Shown here piece by piece: positions 1 through 6,876 of a stretch of DNA of 21,912 nt. Source of the DNA: Candidatus Bathyarchaeota archaeon (GTDB taxonomy: Archaea; Thermoproteota; Bathyarchaeia; TCS64); NCBI GenBank assembly GCA_030669135.1, contig DAOVEE010000008.1:1-21912 (forward strand), given 5' to 3'. Numbering within the stretch: the first letter of the stretch is position 1; every line of letters begins with the position of its first letter. Under the pieces are notes generated by a model. That model saw only the letters and a program-made list of their open reading frames with translations. It did not search any database and had not been told where the DNA came from. A program made the translations under genes and the position numbers.

Positions 1-1271
1 TCGGCGACGAAAGCGAGCACATCTTCGAGGCTAACCCGAGCCACGTATACACGCTGCAGGGGAACTACACTGTGACCCTCACGGTTACCGACGACGATAA
101 CGTGACCGACACGGACACCACATGGTGCGACATTGCTCCAAGACCCCCCATACCGAACGCTAACGGCCCCTACGCCGGCATAACTGGCGAAACGATCTCG
201 TTCAGCTCCGCGGGCTCCTACGACATAGACGGAGACGTCGTGGAGTACCAGTGGAACCTAGGTGACGGTTCCGGGGTATTCATGGAAGAGAACCCGGGCC
301 ACGTCTTCACCGAGGTGGGCAACTTCACCGTTACGTTGACCGTGGAGGATAACGAGGGGCTCACAGGCACAGCCACCACCTACTGCATCATAGAGCTGCC
401 CCCCAACGTGCTGCCCGAGGCGGACATCTCGGCTCCCCCGGAGGGGACCGCGGAGTCACCCGTGACATTCAGCTCCTCGGGAGCAGTGGACACCGACGGC
501 GAGATAGTGGGGTACACATGGGACTTCGGGGACGGGAGTCCCGTCTCTCACGACGCCAACCCATCCCACACCTACGCCGAGGAGGGCACATACACCGTGA
601 CCCTGACGGTCACCGACGACAGAGAAGGCACAGACACCGCTACATTCACCGTCACCGTGGAGCCCAAGCCTTTCCCGATCATTCTCCTTGTTGGCGCCCT
701 CGTGGTAGTCGGCGGCGCAGCTGGCGGCTACTACTTCCTCGTGATGAAGAAGAAGGAGCCGGCGGTCAAGGCGACAGCCCTACGAGTCACCGTTGATCCC
801 ACCGAGGTTCCCGGCGACGGGAGGTCCACGGCACAGGTCAAGGTGGAGGTGCTGGACGACGCCGGCGCCCCGATAGCCGTGGATAAACACACCGTGGTGA
901 GCCTATACACGACACTCGGAACCGTCAAGAGCCCTCTAACAATCGTTGAGGGCAAGTCCGAGGGCAGGGCGACGCTGACCGCCGGGTTCGAGCTTGGGGC
1001 AGCCACCGTCGAGGCCGAGGCCGAGGGACTCAGAGCTGGGTCCGGGAGCTTCTCGGTGGTGGAGAAGAAGCGGTACTGTATGCACTGCGGCGCCCAGATG
1101 AGCACAGGCGAAAACCTGTGCCCCAAGTGCGGAAGGATGCCGCCCTCAGGCGTGGACGTGAAGGAGTGCAGGAACTGCGGCGAAGTCATACCGGTAGTCG
1201 CGAAGTTCTGCGGCGAGTGCGGCGCCGGTCAACCCGACGTGACAGCGGAGAAACTGGACGAAGACATCTAG
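1..1271 (+). CDS. PKD-repeat surface protein with C-terminal zinc ribbons (5' end missing)
   Basis: The reading frame is open from the first bases, so this is the C-terminal part of a longer protein; a GTG at 72 is inside a PKD domain and is not the start. Seen in order: the end of one PKD domain (motif NPSHVYTLQGNYTVTLTV), two complete PKD domains (about nt 147-410 and 411-660, each with a GDG and an H-x-F/Y-x-E-x-G-x-(F/Y)-TVTLTV signature), one membrane helix (about 672-743) followed by KKK, an invasin/Big-type Ig-like domain (about 774-1060), and two zinc ribbons made of four CxxC knuckles (1077-1140 and 1167-1220). PKD domains normally lie outside the cell in archaeal surface proteins. 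The KKK after the helix suggests that the Ig-like domain and zinc ribbons are cytoplasmic. The function is unknown; adhesion or signalling is an inference. The gene converges on the tail operon, ending 27 nt before it. Confidence 0.85.
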   Translation, partial: GDESEHIFEANPSHVYTLQGNYTVTLTVTDDDNVTDTDTTWCDIAPRPPIPNANGPYAGITGETISFSSAGSYDIDGDVVEYQWNLGDGSGVFMEENPGHVFTEVGNFTVTLTVEDNEGLTGTATTYCIIELPPNVLPEADISAPPEGTAESPVTFSSSGAVDTDGEIVGYTWDFGDGSPVSHDANPSHTYAEEGTYTVTLTVTDDREGTDTATFTVTVEPKPFPIILLVGALVVVGGAAGGYYFLVMKKKEPAVKATALRVTVDPTEVPGDGRSTAQVKVEVLDDAGAPIAVDKHTVVSLYTTLGTVKSPLTIVEGKSEGRATLTAGFELGAATVEAEAEGLRAGSGSFSVVEKKRYCMHCGAQMSTGENLCPKCGRMPPSGVDVKECRNCGEVIPVVAKFCGECGAGQPDVTAEKLDEDI

Positions 1272-1274
1272 CCC

Positions 1275-1297
1275 TCTTTTTTCCCATTTTTTACTTT
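1275..1297 (+). terminator. Oligo-T terminator after the PKD protein
   Basis: Two runs of six T (1277-1282 and 1287-1292) follow the TAG stop directly. This is the usual form of an intrinsic archaeal terminator. The opposite strand is A-rich here, so the signal serves only the plus-strand gene. Confidence 0.55.
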
Positions 1298-1298
1298 G

Positions 1299-1946
1299 TT
1301 ATACCGGCCTAACCCTGGCTAGGTGCTGTATCACGTTAGCTATCCTTGGCGCGTTGTCTTCGTCGGTGTCATTGAAGCTGACATACCTGACCTCCTTGTC
1401 GGGGTAGGGGTTCCTTATGGCGTACTTGTACCACACCCTCTCGTTGGGGGAGAGGAGGTACTCGTGGTAAGGGTTCCTGTCTCCCTTGACCTGCAGCTGG
1501 GTGTAGTTGTGCAGGAACAGGTCCGGTTGTATGTGGATGGTGCCGTCCACGTACTCCAGGGTCATCTCCAAGCACTCTCTGTCGCTCTGGAGCGCCCCCG
1601 CCCAGTAGTAGAGCAGGTCGAAGTAGTCCAGGACGCCGAACTTGCATATCTCGCCGGTGTTGCCCTCGCCGACGATGTACTGCCGAGTTATGTAGCCGAG
1701 GACCGTGGTGGCGTAGTCGCCTACCGAGGCTTCGTTCAACGCGTATGACGCGCCCACGGGGCTCTCCATGTTGGTTAGGGTGACGCTCTTGGCCATGGTG
1801 TCGATGTACTTCCGGAGCACCCTGATCTCCTCTAGCAGGCGCTCCATCTCCGACTTCATGTCTTCCTGCATCTGGTTCCAGTCCTCTGACCGGATTATGT
1901 CGCCGGGGTTCTTCCGGATTGGCTCAAACTTACTCAACTTAATCAA
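1299..1946 (-). CDS. Putative tail fibre or baseplate-distal protein
   Basis: This is the last gene of the tail operon, in the place where tail-fibre genes usually follow gpI. I do not recognise the family by sequence. The N-terminus has PGDIIRSEDWN followed by a heptad-like stretch (about residues 25-50, MKSEMERLLEEIRVLRKYI) that probably trimerises. The rest is aromatic-rich and beta-like, without collagen-like or intramolecular-chaperone motifs. At about 215 aa it is much shorter than a usual receptor-binding fibre. The TTG at 1946 overlaps the upstream stop by 4 nt as TTGA, but a GGAGG lies only about 1 nt before it. An in-frame TTG at 1937 with 10 nt spacing is an equally good start. The fibre role is inferred from position alone. 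Confidence 0.55.
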   Translation of the reverse strand: MIKLSKFEPIRKNPGDIIRSEDWNQMQEDMKSEMERLLEEIRVLRKYIDTMAKSVTLTNMESPVGASYALNEASVGDYATTVLGYITRQYIVGEGNTGEICKFGVLDYFDLLYYWAGALQSDRECLEMTLEYVDGTIHIQPDLFLHNYTQLQVKGDRNPYHEYLLSPNERVWYKYAIRNPYPDKEVRYVSFNDTDEDNAPRIANVIQHLARVRPV

Positions 1947-2860
1947 TCCTCCACTGTCGTGATTATGGCCTTGACGCCCGTGGCCTTGATGCTCTCCACG
2001 GCGTCCCGGGCCATCTGAAGACTATTCTCCCTGGTCAACGCCGACCCTGGAATTTTCAGCTCGAAGGTGGCTAGCTGGTTGCTCGTCCACCTGAGGGCCA
2101 GCTTCACCTTCGGTATGCCCACCGAGAACTTGGACTCGTCGAACACGGCTGTGTCGAAGACCCCTATCTCCTCGCTGATGGGCTGCCTGTAGGTCCACCG
2201 GGTCATCCGCCGGGGTATCGTGGGGGGCTTCGGGGCGGAGAGGCTCTTCTTTACCTCCTTGTTGTTCACCTTGGCCTTCCCGTCCTCGATGACGAGGGTC
2301 TGCCCCTTCTTCACCTCGCCGCTGAAGGTTATGGTCTCGCCTGTCTCCAGGTTGGTCAAGGTGGGGTCGGTGATGACATCCTCCTCCTCGGGCGCGAGGG
2401 TGATCTCGATCACCGGCTCAGCGTCGTAGATGCTCTCGCTGCTGAAGCTCCACGTGTCCCCGGACTGGACGGTGAACTCCCTGTGCACCTCTGCCTCGGG
2501 GTTCTCCACCATATCGATGGGGTAGTCGAGGGGAAGCCTCAGGGCCATCCTAACCGAGTCCAGTATGGCTTTCATGGTTCCGCCCCCCTTGTACTCTATT
2601 ATGGCCCTCTTGAGGCGGCTCCTGAGCTCCGGGTCAGACTCGCCCGGGCTCCTGCTGAGGTTGTAGACGCTGGCCAGCCTGTCAAGGTCGTCGTTGGCGG
2701 CCGTGTCTACCCAGTGGGCCTCAAGGATGGAGTCCAGGTCCTTCTCGGATTCGTCGATGCGTTTACCGAGAGCCGTGACGAGCTCGTAGATGATGGAGGC
2801 CTTGTCCCAGGTCATGTAGAACTCCGGGAACCTGTCCAGTATCTTCTGGGTCCGCTCCAA
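1943..2860 (-). CDS. Phage tail protein I (P2 gpI/XkdU-like baseplate protein)
   Basis: This is a baseplate component that in P2- and Mu-like contractile tails links the J protein to the fibres. The first 110 residues carry the family-typical pattern: an N-terminal helical segment, then DDLDRLASVYNLSR, then PELRSRLKRAI and GGGTMKAILDSVRMAL. The C-terminal part (residues about 130-300) is beta-rich and ends in a segment about regression of residues (NSLQMARDAVESIKATGVK) typical of these proteins. The start is TTG with GGAGG four nt upstream, and it directly abuts the stop of baseplate J. The family call rests on the N-terminal pattern and on its place between J and the last gene. The central acidic beta region (around 150-215) may be an insertion. 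Confidence 0.75.
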   Translation of the reverse strand: MERTQKILDRFPEFYMTWDKASIIYELVTALGKRIDESEKDLDSILEAHWVDTAANDDLDRLASVYNLSRSPGESDPELRSRLKRAIIEYKGGGTMKAILDSVRMALRLPLDYPIDMVENPEAEVHREFTVQSGDTWSFSSESIYDAEPVIEITLAPEEEDVITDPTLTNLETGETITFSGEVKKGQTLVIEDGKAKVNNKEVKKSLSAPKPPTIPRRMTRWTYRQPISEEIGVFDTAVFDESKFSVGIPKVKLALRWTSNQLATFELKIPGSALTRENSLQMARDAVESIKATGVKAIITTVED

Positions 2861-4447
2861 CTAGCCTCCTCTCCGCTCCCTCTCCTTCAGGAGTATGTTG
2901 ACGTCCCTAGACAGCGCCATCTCCTCGGGGCTTATCTGTATGTTCTCCCTGACGCTCGTGACGGGCTCCGCGTCGAGCCTGATGGCGGTGAGCTCGAGTT
3001 CGTTCACGTCGTAGATCCCCTCGACCTGCAGGCCGGAGTTCACGATCCTGTGGTAGACCACGTCCTCCCCGATGTCCAGCGACGAGACGTAGTTCCTGAT
3101 CATCTCCTCCACGTGGTTCCTGACGCGGGTGGGCGAGGCGCCCCAGCTGTAGGTGACGGTTATGTTCACGTCCATGTTTACGATCCTGGGCCTCGAGAAC
3201 TCTACCCTGATGCCCGCCGCGCGGGTGTCATCTATCACCGCCTTTATGGCGTCCTCGTCGCCGCCTTGGACGACGACCTTCACGACGCCCTGGACGCCCT
3301 CGGGCATGTCATTGATGAGGACCGACGTGACTCCCTCGACGCCCTTTATCGCCGACCCGAGGGACGCCAGCGACGCCTTCCCGGCTACCTCGAGCGCGTG
3401 TCTCGCCCTCTCCCTGAAGTCGTCGTCGGTCTCCACGTCTACGCCTGTCATGATGTCGCTTCTGTTGACAACGTACTCGACTCCCACCACGGGTCGGGGC
3501 ATGACCACGAGGGACCCCGCGAAAACGTTTCCCGCGGTGCCGGGCTCCAGGGCCCGGACCGGCGTCTGGGCCTCCCATTTCCCGTCAGGGGTTCGCTCCA
3601 AGGATCTCTCATCAGTGGTCTCGTAGGTCTTGGTGAACTCCGCTACCCTCGAGTAGTTGGAGACCTGTGTCCCCGCCGGGATGGTGATGGAGTCGTAGCT
3701 CACATAGTCCACGAAGAAGTTGGTGTTGGGGTCAGGCTTGCCGCCGTCTGGCAGCCACCTCACCCGGTCCCTGTCGAGGGTGTAGTCGGTTCCCTCCTGG
3801 AGCTCCTGTGCGGCTCCGTCCACGGTGGCCTCCACCTTCACGATGGATTTGACCGGGGTCACCTTGAGCTCGTATCGGTCTCGGCCGGTCTCCAGGTGGG
3901 CCTCCTTCTCGATGGTTATGTCCGGCGGCGGCGTGTTCCTGCCGAAGGTCACAGTTCCCGTCGCTGGCTCCGCCTGTTTTCTGGTGACGCCGAGGATGGA
4001 GGTCACGAGGTCCAGCGAGCTGCCGTTGGCCGTGTCGATGTACCCCGCGTCGTAGACGTGGCTGAGCTGGGCGTACATGTAGTCGATCTCCCTGCTCACG
4101 GACTCGACTATGGTCCTTATGACGCTGCCCGGGTTCGCGTCCGTGAGGACCCTGGCCTCGCCTATCGAGTAGAAGACCTCGAAGGCCGTATCGAGATCGG
4201 GTCTGGCTCCCTCGGGCAGCCACTCGACCCGGCCCTGGTTCAACCTGTAGTCGGTGCCCTCGGCGAACGTCGCCTCCTCTCCGTCGACGTACCCCTCTAG
4301 CTTCTCTATCTTCTTCGCGGACGGGTAGCCGAGTACGTAGCTGTTCAGGTCTCTCCTGTAGCCGTGTCTCTCGTTGACCACGCCCTCCGTGATGTGCCTG
4401 ATTACGCTGTCCCGGGTCTCCTCGTAGCTTCTCCTCTTAAACGTCAT
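2861..4447 (-). CDS. Baseplate J-like protein
   Basis: This is the wedge protein of contractile baseplates (P2 gpJ, Mu gp47, PBSX XkdT, Afp11). The core signature is clear: TPVRALEPGTAGNV, then NRSDIMTGVDVETDDDFRER, then the GVEGVTSVLI segment. An N-terminal NGSSLDLVTSILGVTR matches the usual start of the family. The length (528 aa) is greater than that of P2 gpJ. A module is present twice (residues about 50-95 and 204-250), both copies with EGTDY, RV-WLP and a closing aromatic strand; the second copy sits inside the J core. The gene overlaps gp25 by 4 nt (ATGA) and abuts the gpI-like gene, so the three are probably translated together. Confidence 0.92.
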   Translation of the reverse strand: MTFKRRSYEETRDSVIRHITEGVVNERHGYRRDLNSYVLGYPSAKKIEKLEGYVDGEEATFAEGTDYRLNQGRVEWLPEGARPDLDTAFEVFYSIGEARVLTDANPGSVIRTIVESVSREIDYMYAQLSHVYDAGYIDTANGSSLDLVTSILGVTRKQAEPATGTVTFGRNTPPPDITIEKEAHLETGRDRYELKVTPVKSIVKVEATVDGAAQELQEGTDYTLDRDRVRWLPDGGKPDPNTNFFVDYVSYDSITIPAGTQVSNYSRVAEFTKTYETTDERSLERTPDGKWEAQTPVRALEPGTAGNVFAGSLVVMPRPVVGVEYVVNRSDIMTGVDVETDDDFRERARHALEVAGKASLASLGSAIKGVEGVTSVLINDMPEGVQGVVKVVVQGGDEDAIKAVIDDTRAAGIRVEFSRPRIVNMDVNITVTYSWGASPTRVRNHVEEMIRNYVSSLDIGEDVVYHRIVNSGLQVEGIYDVNELELTAIRLDAEPVTSVRENIQISPEEMALSRDVNILLKERERRGG

Positions 4448-4866
4448 GCCTCCACCTCCAGGCTGAAGGGGTACATTATCTCAACGAGCTCGCCGCCCCC
4501 TATCGGCTCGACGGTGATGAATATGTCTATCCTGTTGGGCTCTCCCTTCACGGTCTCCACGGCGACATCCACTATCCGTCTGACCCTCGCGTCCTGGGAC
4601 ACGCACTCGTAGGCGTAGTTACGAGCCAGCTGTCTGGCGTTCTCGTTGTTCACCTCGCCGATGAGTTCGTGGAGCCTCGAGCCGTAGCTGGAGAGGCCGA
4701 GCTCGCTGAGCTCACCCTCCATGGTCCTGAGCCTCAGGATGATGGCTTGGGCGAGGTTGTACTCCTCGCCGATGATCTCGAGGTCGCCTCTCAGGCTCGA
4801 TGTGAGGTCGTAGCCTAGATCTAGTTCCATCAGTTTCAGGTCTCTCCCGAGCTCTTCCTTGGACAT
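4444..4866 (-). CDS. GPW/gp25-like baseplate wedge protein
   Basis: This is a homologue of T4 gp25, P2 gpW and XkdS, the small wedge protein that contacts the sheath and anchors its first ring. It shows the family hallmarks: a GRDL start, then EIIGEEYNLAQAIILRL, then the GELSELGLSSYGSRL block and a C-terminal half ending in strands (NRIDIFITVEPI). At 140 aa it has the usual length. ATG at 4866 is preceded by GAGGTGAG with 3-4 nt spacing. The stop overlaps the J start (ATGA). A 115-bp gap separates it from the spike gene, the only real break between the hub and the fibre. Confidence 0.93.
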   Translation of the reverse strand: MSKEELGRDLKLMELDLGYDLTSSLRGDLEIIGEEYNLAQAIILRLRTMEGELSELGLSSYGSRLHELIGEVNNENARQLARNYAYECVSQDARVRRIVDVAVETVKGEPNRIDIFITVEPIGGGELVEIMYPFSLEVEA

Positions 4867-4981
4867 ATTCTCACCTCATGACATCAAATAACCTAGTATG
4901 GGGGTTGCTGCGTGGCCGCGTGTATTCCATGGCGGTGCTTCCATCAGACGCTTCCCCCCTTCAATTAATGCACACCTTTTG
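4867..4981 (-). other. Non-coding gap between spike and gp25
   Basis: The gap holds no convincing gene. On the minus strand a 22-codon frame runs from an ATG at 4944 to about 4876. In many contractile systems a PAAR tip gene sits next to the spike, but this frame lacks the PAAR fold length and motifs. No strong TATA box was seen. Confidence 0.4.
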
Positions 4982-5770
4982 TTAGTTTATATTGACTTGT
5001 GCTCCCTTTAGCGTTAACGGTAGGGATGCCTCGATGTTCGCCGTCATGCCGGCCTTTATATCCACCGTCATGTCGCTCTCCATCTTGACCCCCGTCACGC
5101 CTTTGAAGTCCAAGCTCGTGCTGCTCGTCATCGAGACCCCGGTCTCTCCTTTTATCGTCGTCTTCGCCCCCGCCTTGAACTCCATGTCCATCTCGCTCTC
5201 CATGGTAATCGTGTCCGCCTTGAAGGTCATGTCGCCGGTCGCTGTTATCGAGACAGCTTCATTGCACTCGATCTCCACGTTCCCATCTCTGTTTATAGTC
5301 AAAACGGTCGCCCCGGCCTCCAAGTTCACGATATCCTCTGTCATCGTCAGCTTTATCCCGCTGGGGAACTCCACATAGACTCTCCGGGCGTTTTCATCGT
5401 TACCCGTTCTTTCCGGCGCGACGTAGACGAACTCGTCGATCTCGTTGGCAGGAGGCTTCTGCGCATCATTATATAATCGGCCGATTATCACGGGGGCCTG
5501 TAGATCCCCGTTCAAGAAGGAAACGAGGACGAGGTCATCGATGTTGGGTATATTCACTAACCCGATCTGCTGCGTCGCGATGGGGACGTCGCGCAGCTCT
5601 ATGTCGCCATCTTTCTCAGCAACGCCTCTGCTGAGCAGATTCACGTGGCACCGGTAGAAGTCGTCGGGGCCGGGGAATACGTTCGTCACCACCCCCACCT
5701 CCGTCACGTATATCTTCCTTATCTCTGCCTCCACGATTTTCCTGATTACCTCAACCATTCCTGACATCAT
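4982..5770 (-). CDS. Central spike protein (gp5/gpV/VgrG C-half-like)
   Basis: This is the membrane-piercing needle at the tip of the tail tube. Residues about 15-115 form an OB-fold-like gp5_N/gpV domain (VGVVTNVFPGPDDFYRCHV, then GLVNIPNIDDLVLVSFLNGDLQAPVIIGRLYN). Residues about 140-262 are short alternating strands rich in T, S, K, M and G (for example MDMEFKAGAKTTIKGETGVS), the form of the trimeric beta-helix needle. In VgrG and Afp8 this part is fused to the gp27-like hub; here the hub is the separate upstream gene, overlapping by 4 nt (ATGA). No C-terminal toxin, PAAR domain or metal-binding HxH tip is visible; the protein ends in GAQVNIN. Confidence 0.88.
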   Translation of the reverse strand: MMSGMVEVIRKIVEAEIRKIYVTEVGVVTNVFPGPDDFYRCHVNLLSRGVAEKDGDIELRDVPIATQQIGLVNIPNIDDLVLVSFLNGDLQAPVIIGRLYNDAQKPPANEIDEFVYVAPERTGNDENARRVYVEFPSGIKLTMTEDIVNLEAGATVLTINRDGNVEIECNEAVSITATGDMTFKADTITMESEMDMEFKAGAKTTIKGETGVSMTSSTSLDFKGVTGVKMESDMTVDIKAGMTANIEASLPLTLKGAQVNIN

Positions 5771-6768
5771 TTCTCTCTCCAGCCGATTAGAGTCGTGAAT
5801 CCAGCAGCCTTGCTTATATAGTGCTCGACGCTCCTGACTTGGAAACTTTCGTTCATCTTCGAGTGCTGCATGCCTGAGACCTGGATCTCGTCTCCCAGCT
5901 TTATCTTGGCGTCGCCTATGATCTTGAACGTCCCGGAGAGCGTTTTCTTGATGTTTTCACTCAGACCCTTCGCCATGCTGTCCGCCGTTTCCTGGTTTTT
6001 TATGCTGGCGTCATATACAACGAACTCGGAGTCCACGCGCAAGAGATTTTTCACGTCTTTGAGTCCTTCATCGTTTTTCGCCGAATACTGTTCTTTCATG
6101 AAATGCTCTTCAAATGTCTCCCCGACCACCCTTACGCTGCTCGTCGCTTGAAAATCCTCGTGGGCGTCTGCCTGGATAATGTTGACACCGTACTCCAGCG
6201 TGTGTGAATCGCCGTCATTGTCTTTACCGAAGAACAATTCGTTGTCTGACGTCATGTAGAAGTTGAACCCGGATTTCACGGCGAGTTCCTTGATGTGTTC
6301 ATACGCGTTCTTGCTGCTGTCCATGTAGTACGCGTGTAGCTTTGCGCCAGGAGATGTCGACGCCTGTAACTCTGAATCACCAGCAAGAATACTAACTATG
6401 TCCCCCGCTGACAGCTCTGAGAAGACCCGGTTACTCCTGGATAGAAGAAGCTTAACAGCAGGGCTCATCGCTACGACTCTTATCTCCGATATGCCCGGGT
6501 TGTTTTTGTCGATGGGGCCCTCGAAGACCTTCACGAGTGAATCCTCGTAGCCCATCTCGACCGTCATCTCCTTTCCTTTCTCGATCTTCGTCGTCTCGTC
6601 GCTTAAACCGAAGACGACCTCGCAGCTGTGGGCGGGGATGGCCATGTCTTGGTTTACCCGGATGCTTCTCACGGGGTACTCTTTCTCGGTGTCAAGCGTG
6701 GTTCCTTCGATCTGTATCTTGTAGCTGGGTTTTAAGACCCCGGGACCAGAACTAGGAGCAACCGGCAT
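5767..6768 (-). CDS. Baseplate hub protein (gp27/gpD/XkdQ-like)
   Basis: This is the trimeric hub that joins the tail tube to the spike. It resembles the late-control gpD/XkdQ family: YKIQIEGTTLDTEKEYPVRSIRVNQDMAIPAHSCEVVFG at the start of the first beta domain, a segment with LSAGDIVSILAG and a helical AYEHIKELAVKSGFNFYMTSDNELFF, and a C-terminal domain with KIKLGDEIQVSG and a closing GFTTLIGWREK. Its 333 aa are normal for a stand-alone hub. No good Shine-Dalgarno precedes ATG 6768, but a TATA box lies 35 nt upstream, so it may be expressed from its own promoter with a very short leader. By eye this gene is richer in A and T than the sheath, J and tape-measure genes. Confidence 0.85.
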   Translation of the reverse strand: MPVAPSSGPGVLKPSYKIQIEGTTLDTEKEYPVRSIRVNQDMAIPAHSCEVVFGLSDETTKIEKGKEMTVEMGYEDSLVKVFEGPIDKNNPGISEIRVVAMSPAVKLLLSRSNRVFSELSAGDIVSILAGDSELQASTSPGAKLHAYYMDSSKNAYEHIKELAVKSGFNFYMTSDNELFFGKDNDGDSHTLEYGVNIIQADAHEDFQATSSVRVVGETFEEHFMKEQYSAKNDEGLKDVKNLLRVDSEFVVYDASIKNQETADSMAKGLSENIKKTLSGTFKIIGDAKIKLGDEIQVSGMQHSKMNESFQVRSVEHYISKAAGFTTLIGWREK

Positions 6769-6799
6769 CGAGTTTTCAAGTTCTCATTGAGTCTCCGAG

Positions 6800-6806
6800 T
6801 ATATAT
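6800..6806 (-). promoter_or_regulatory. Candidate TATA box for the hub-spike genes
   Basis: ATATATA on the minus strand is centred about 35 nt before the hub ATG. With the usual 25-27 nt from TATA centre to transcription start, the leader would be under 10 nt, which fits the lack of a Shine-Dalgarno. A second AT-rich box (TTTTTATACTTAAA, 6838-6852) lies further upstream. Confidence 0.4.
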
Positions 6807-6822
6807 GAAATGCGTCAGTCCG

Positions 6823-6852
6823 AAAAAATAGCCATTTTTTTAAGTATAAAAA
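6823..6852 (-). terminator. Oligo-T runs after the acidic-tail gene
   Basis: On the minus strand there is a run of five T (6852-6848) and a run of six T (6828-6823) within 55 nt of the TGA at 6877. They may stop part of the transcripts from the sheath promoter and so set a different dose for the hub and baseplate genes. Confidence 0.35.
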
Positions 6853-6876
6853 GTATCTGCGACTCGGGACAGCTTA

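Noticed and set aside
2483..4300. A 605-codon plus-strand open frame
   Set aside because: It lies antisense to gpI and baseplate J, both of which have clear family motifs. Its product is rich in V, H, D, G and R, typical of a reverse-strand shadow in GC-rich coding DNA.
4876..4944. A 22-codon minus-strand frame as a PAAR tip
   Set aside because: It is far too short for the PAAR cone and lacks its repeated proline and metal-binding motifs.
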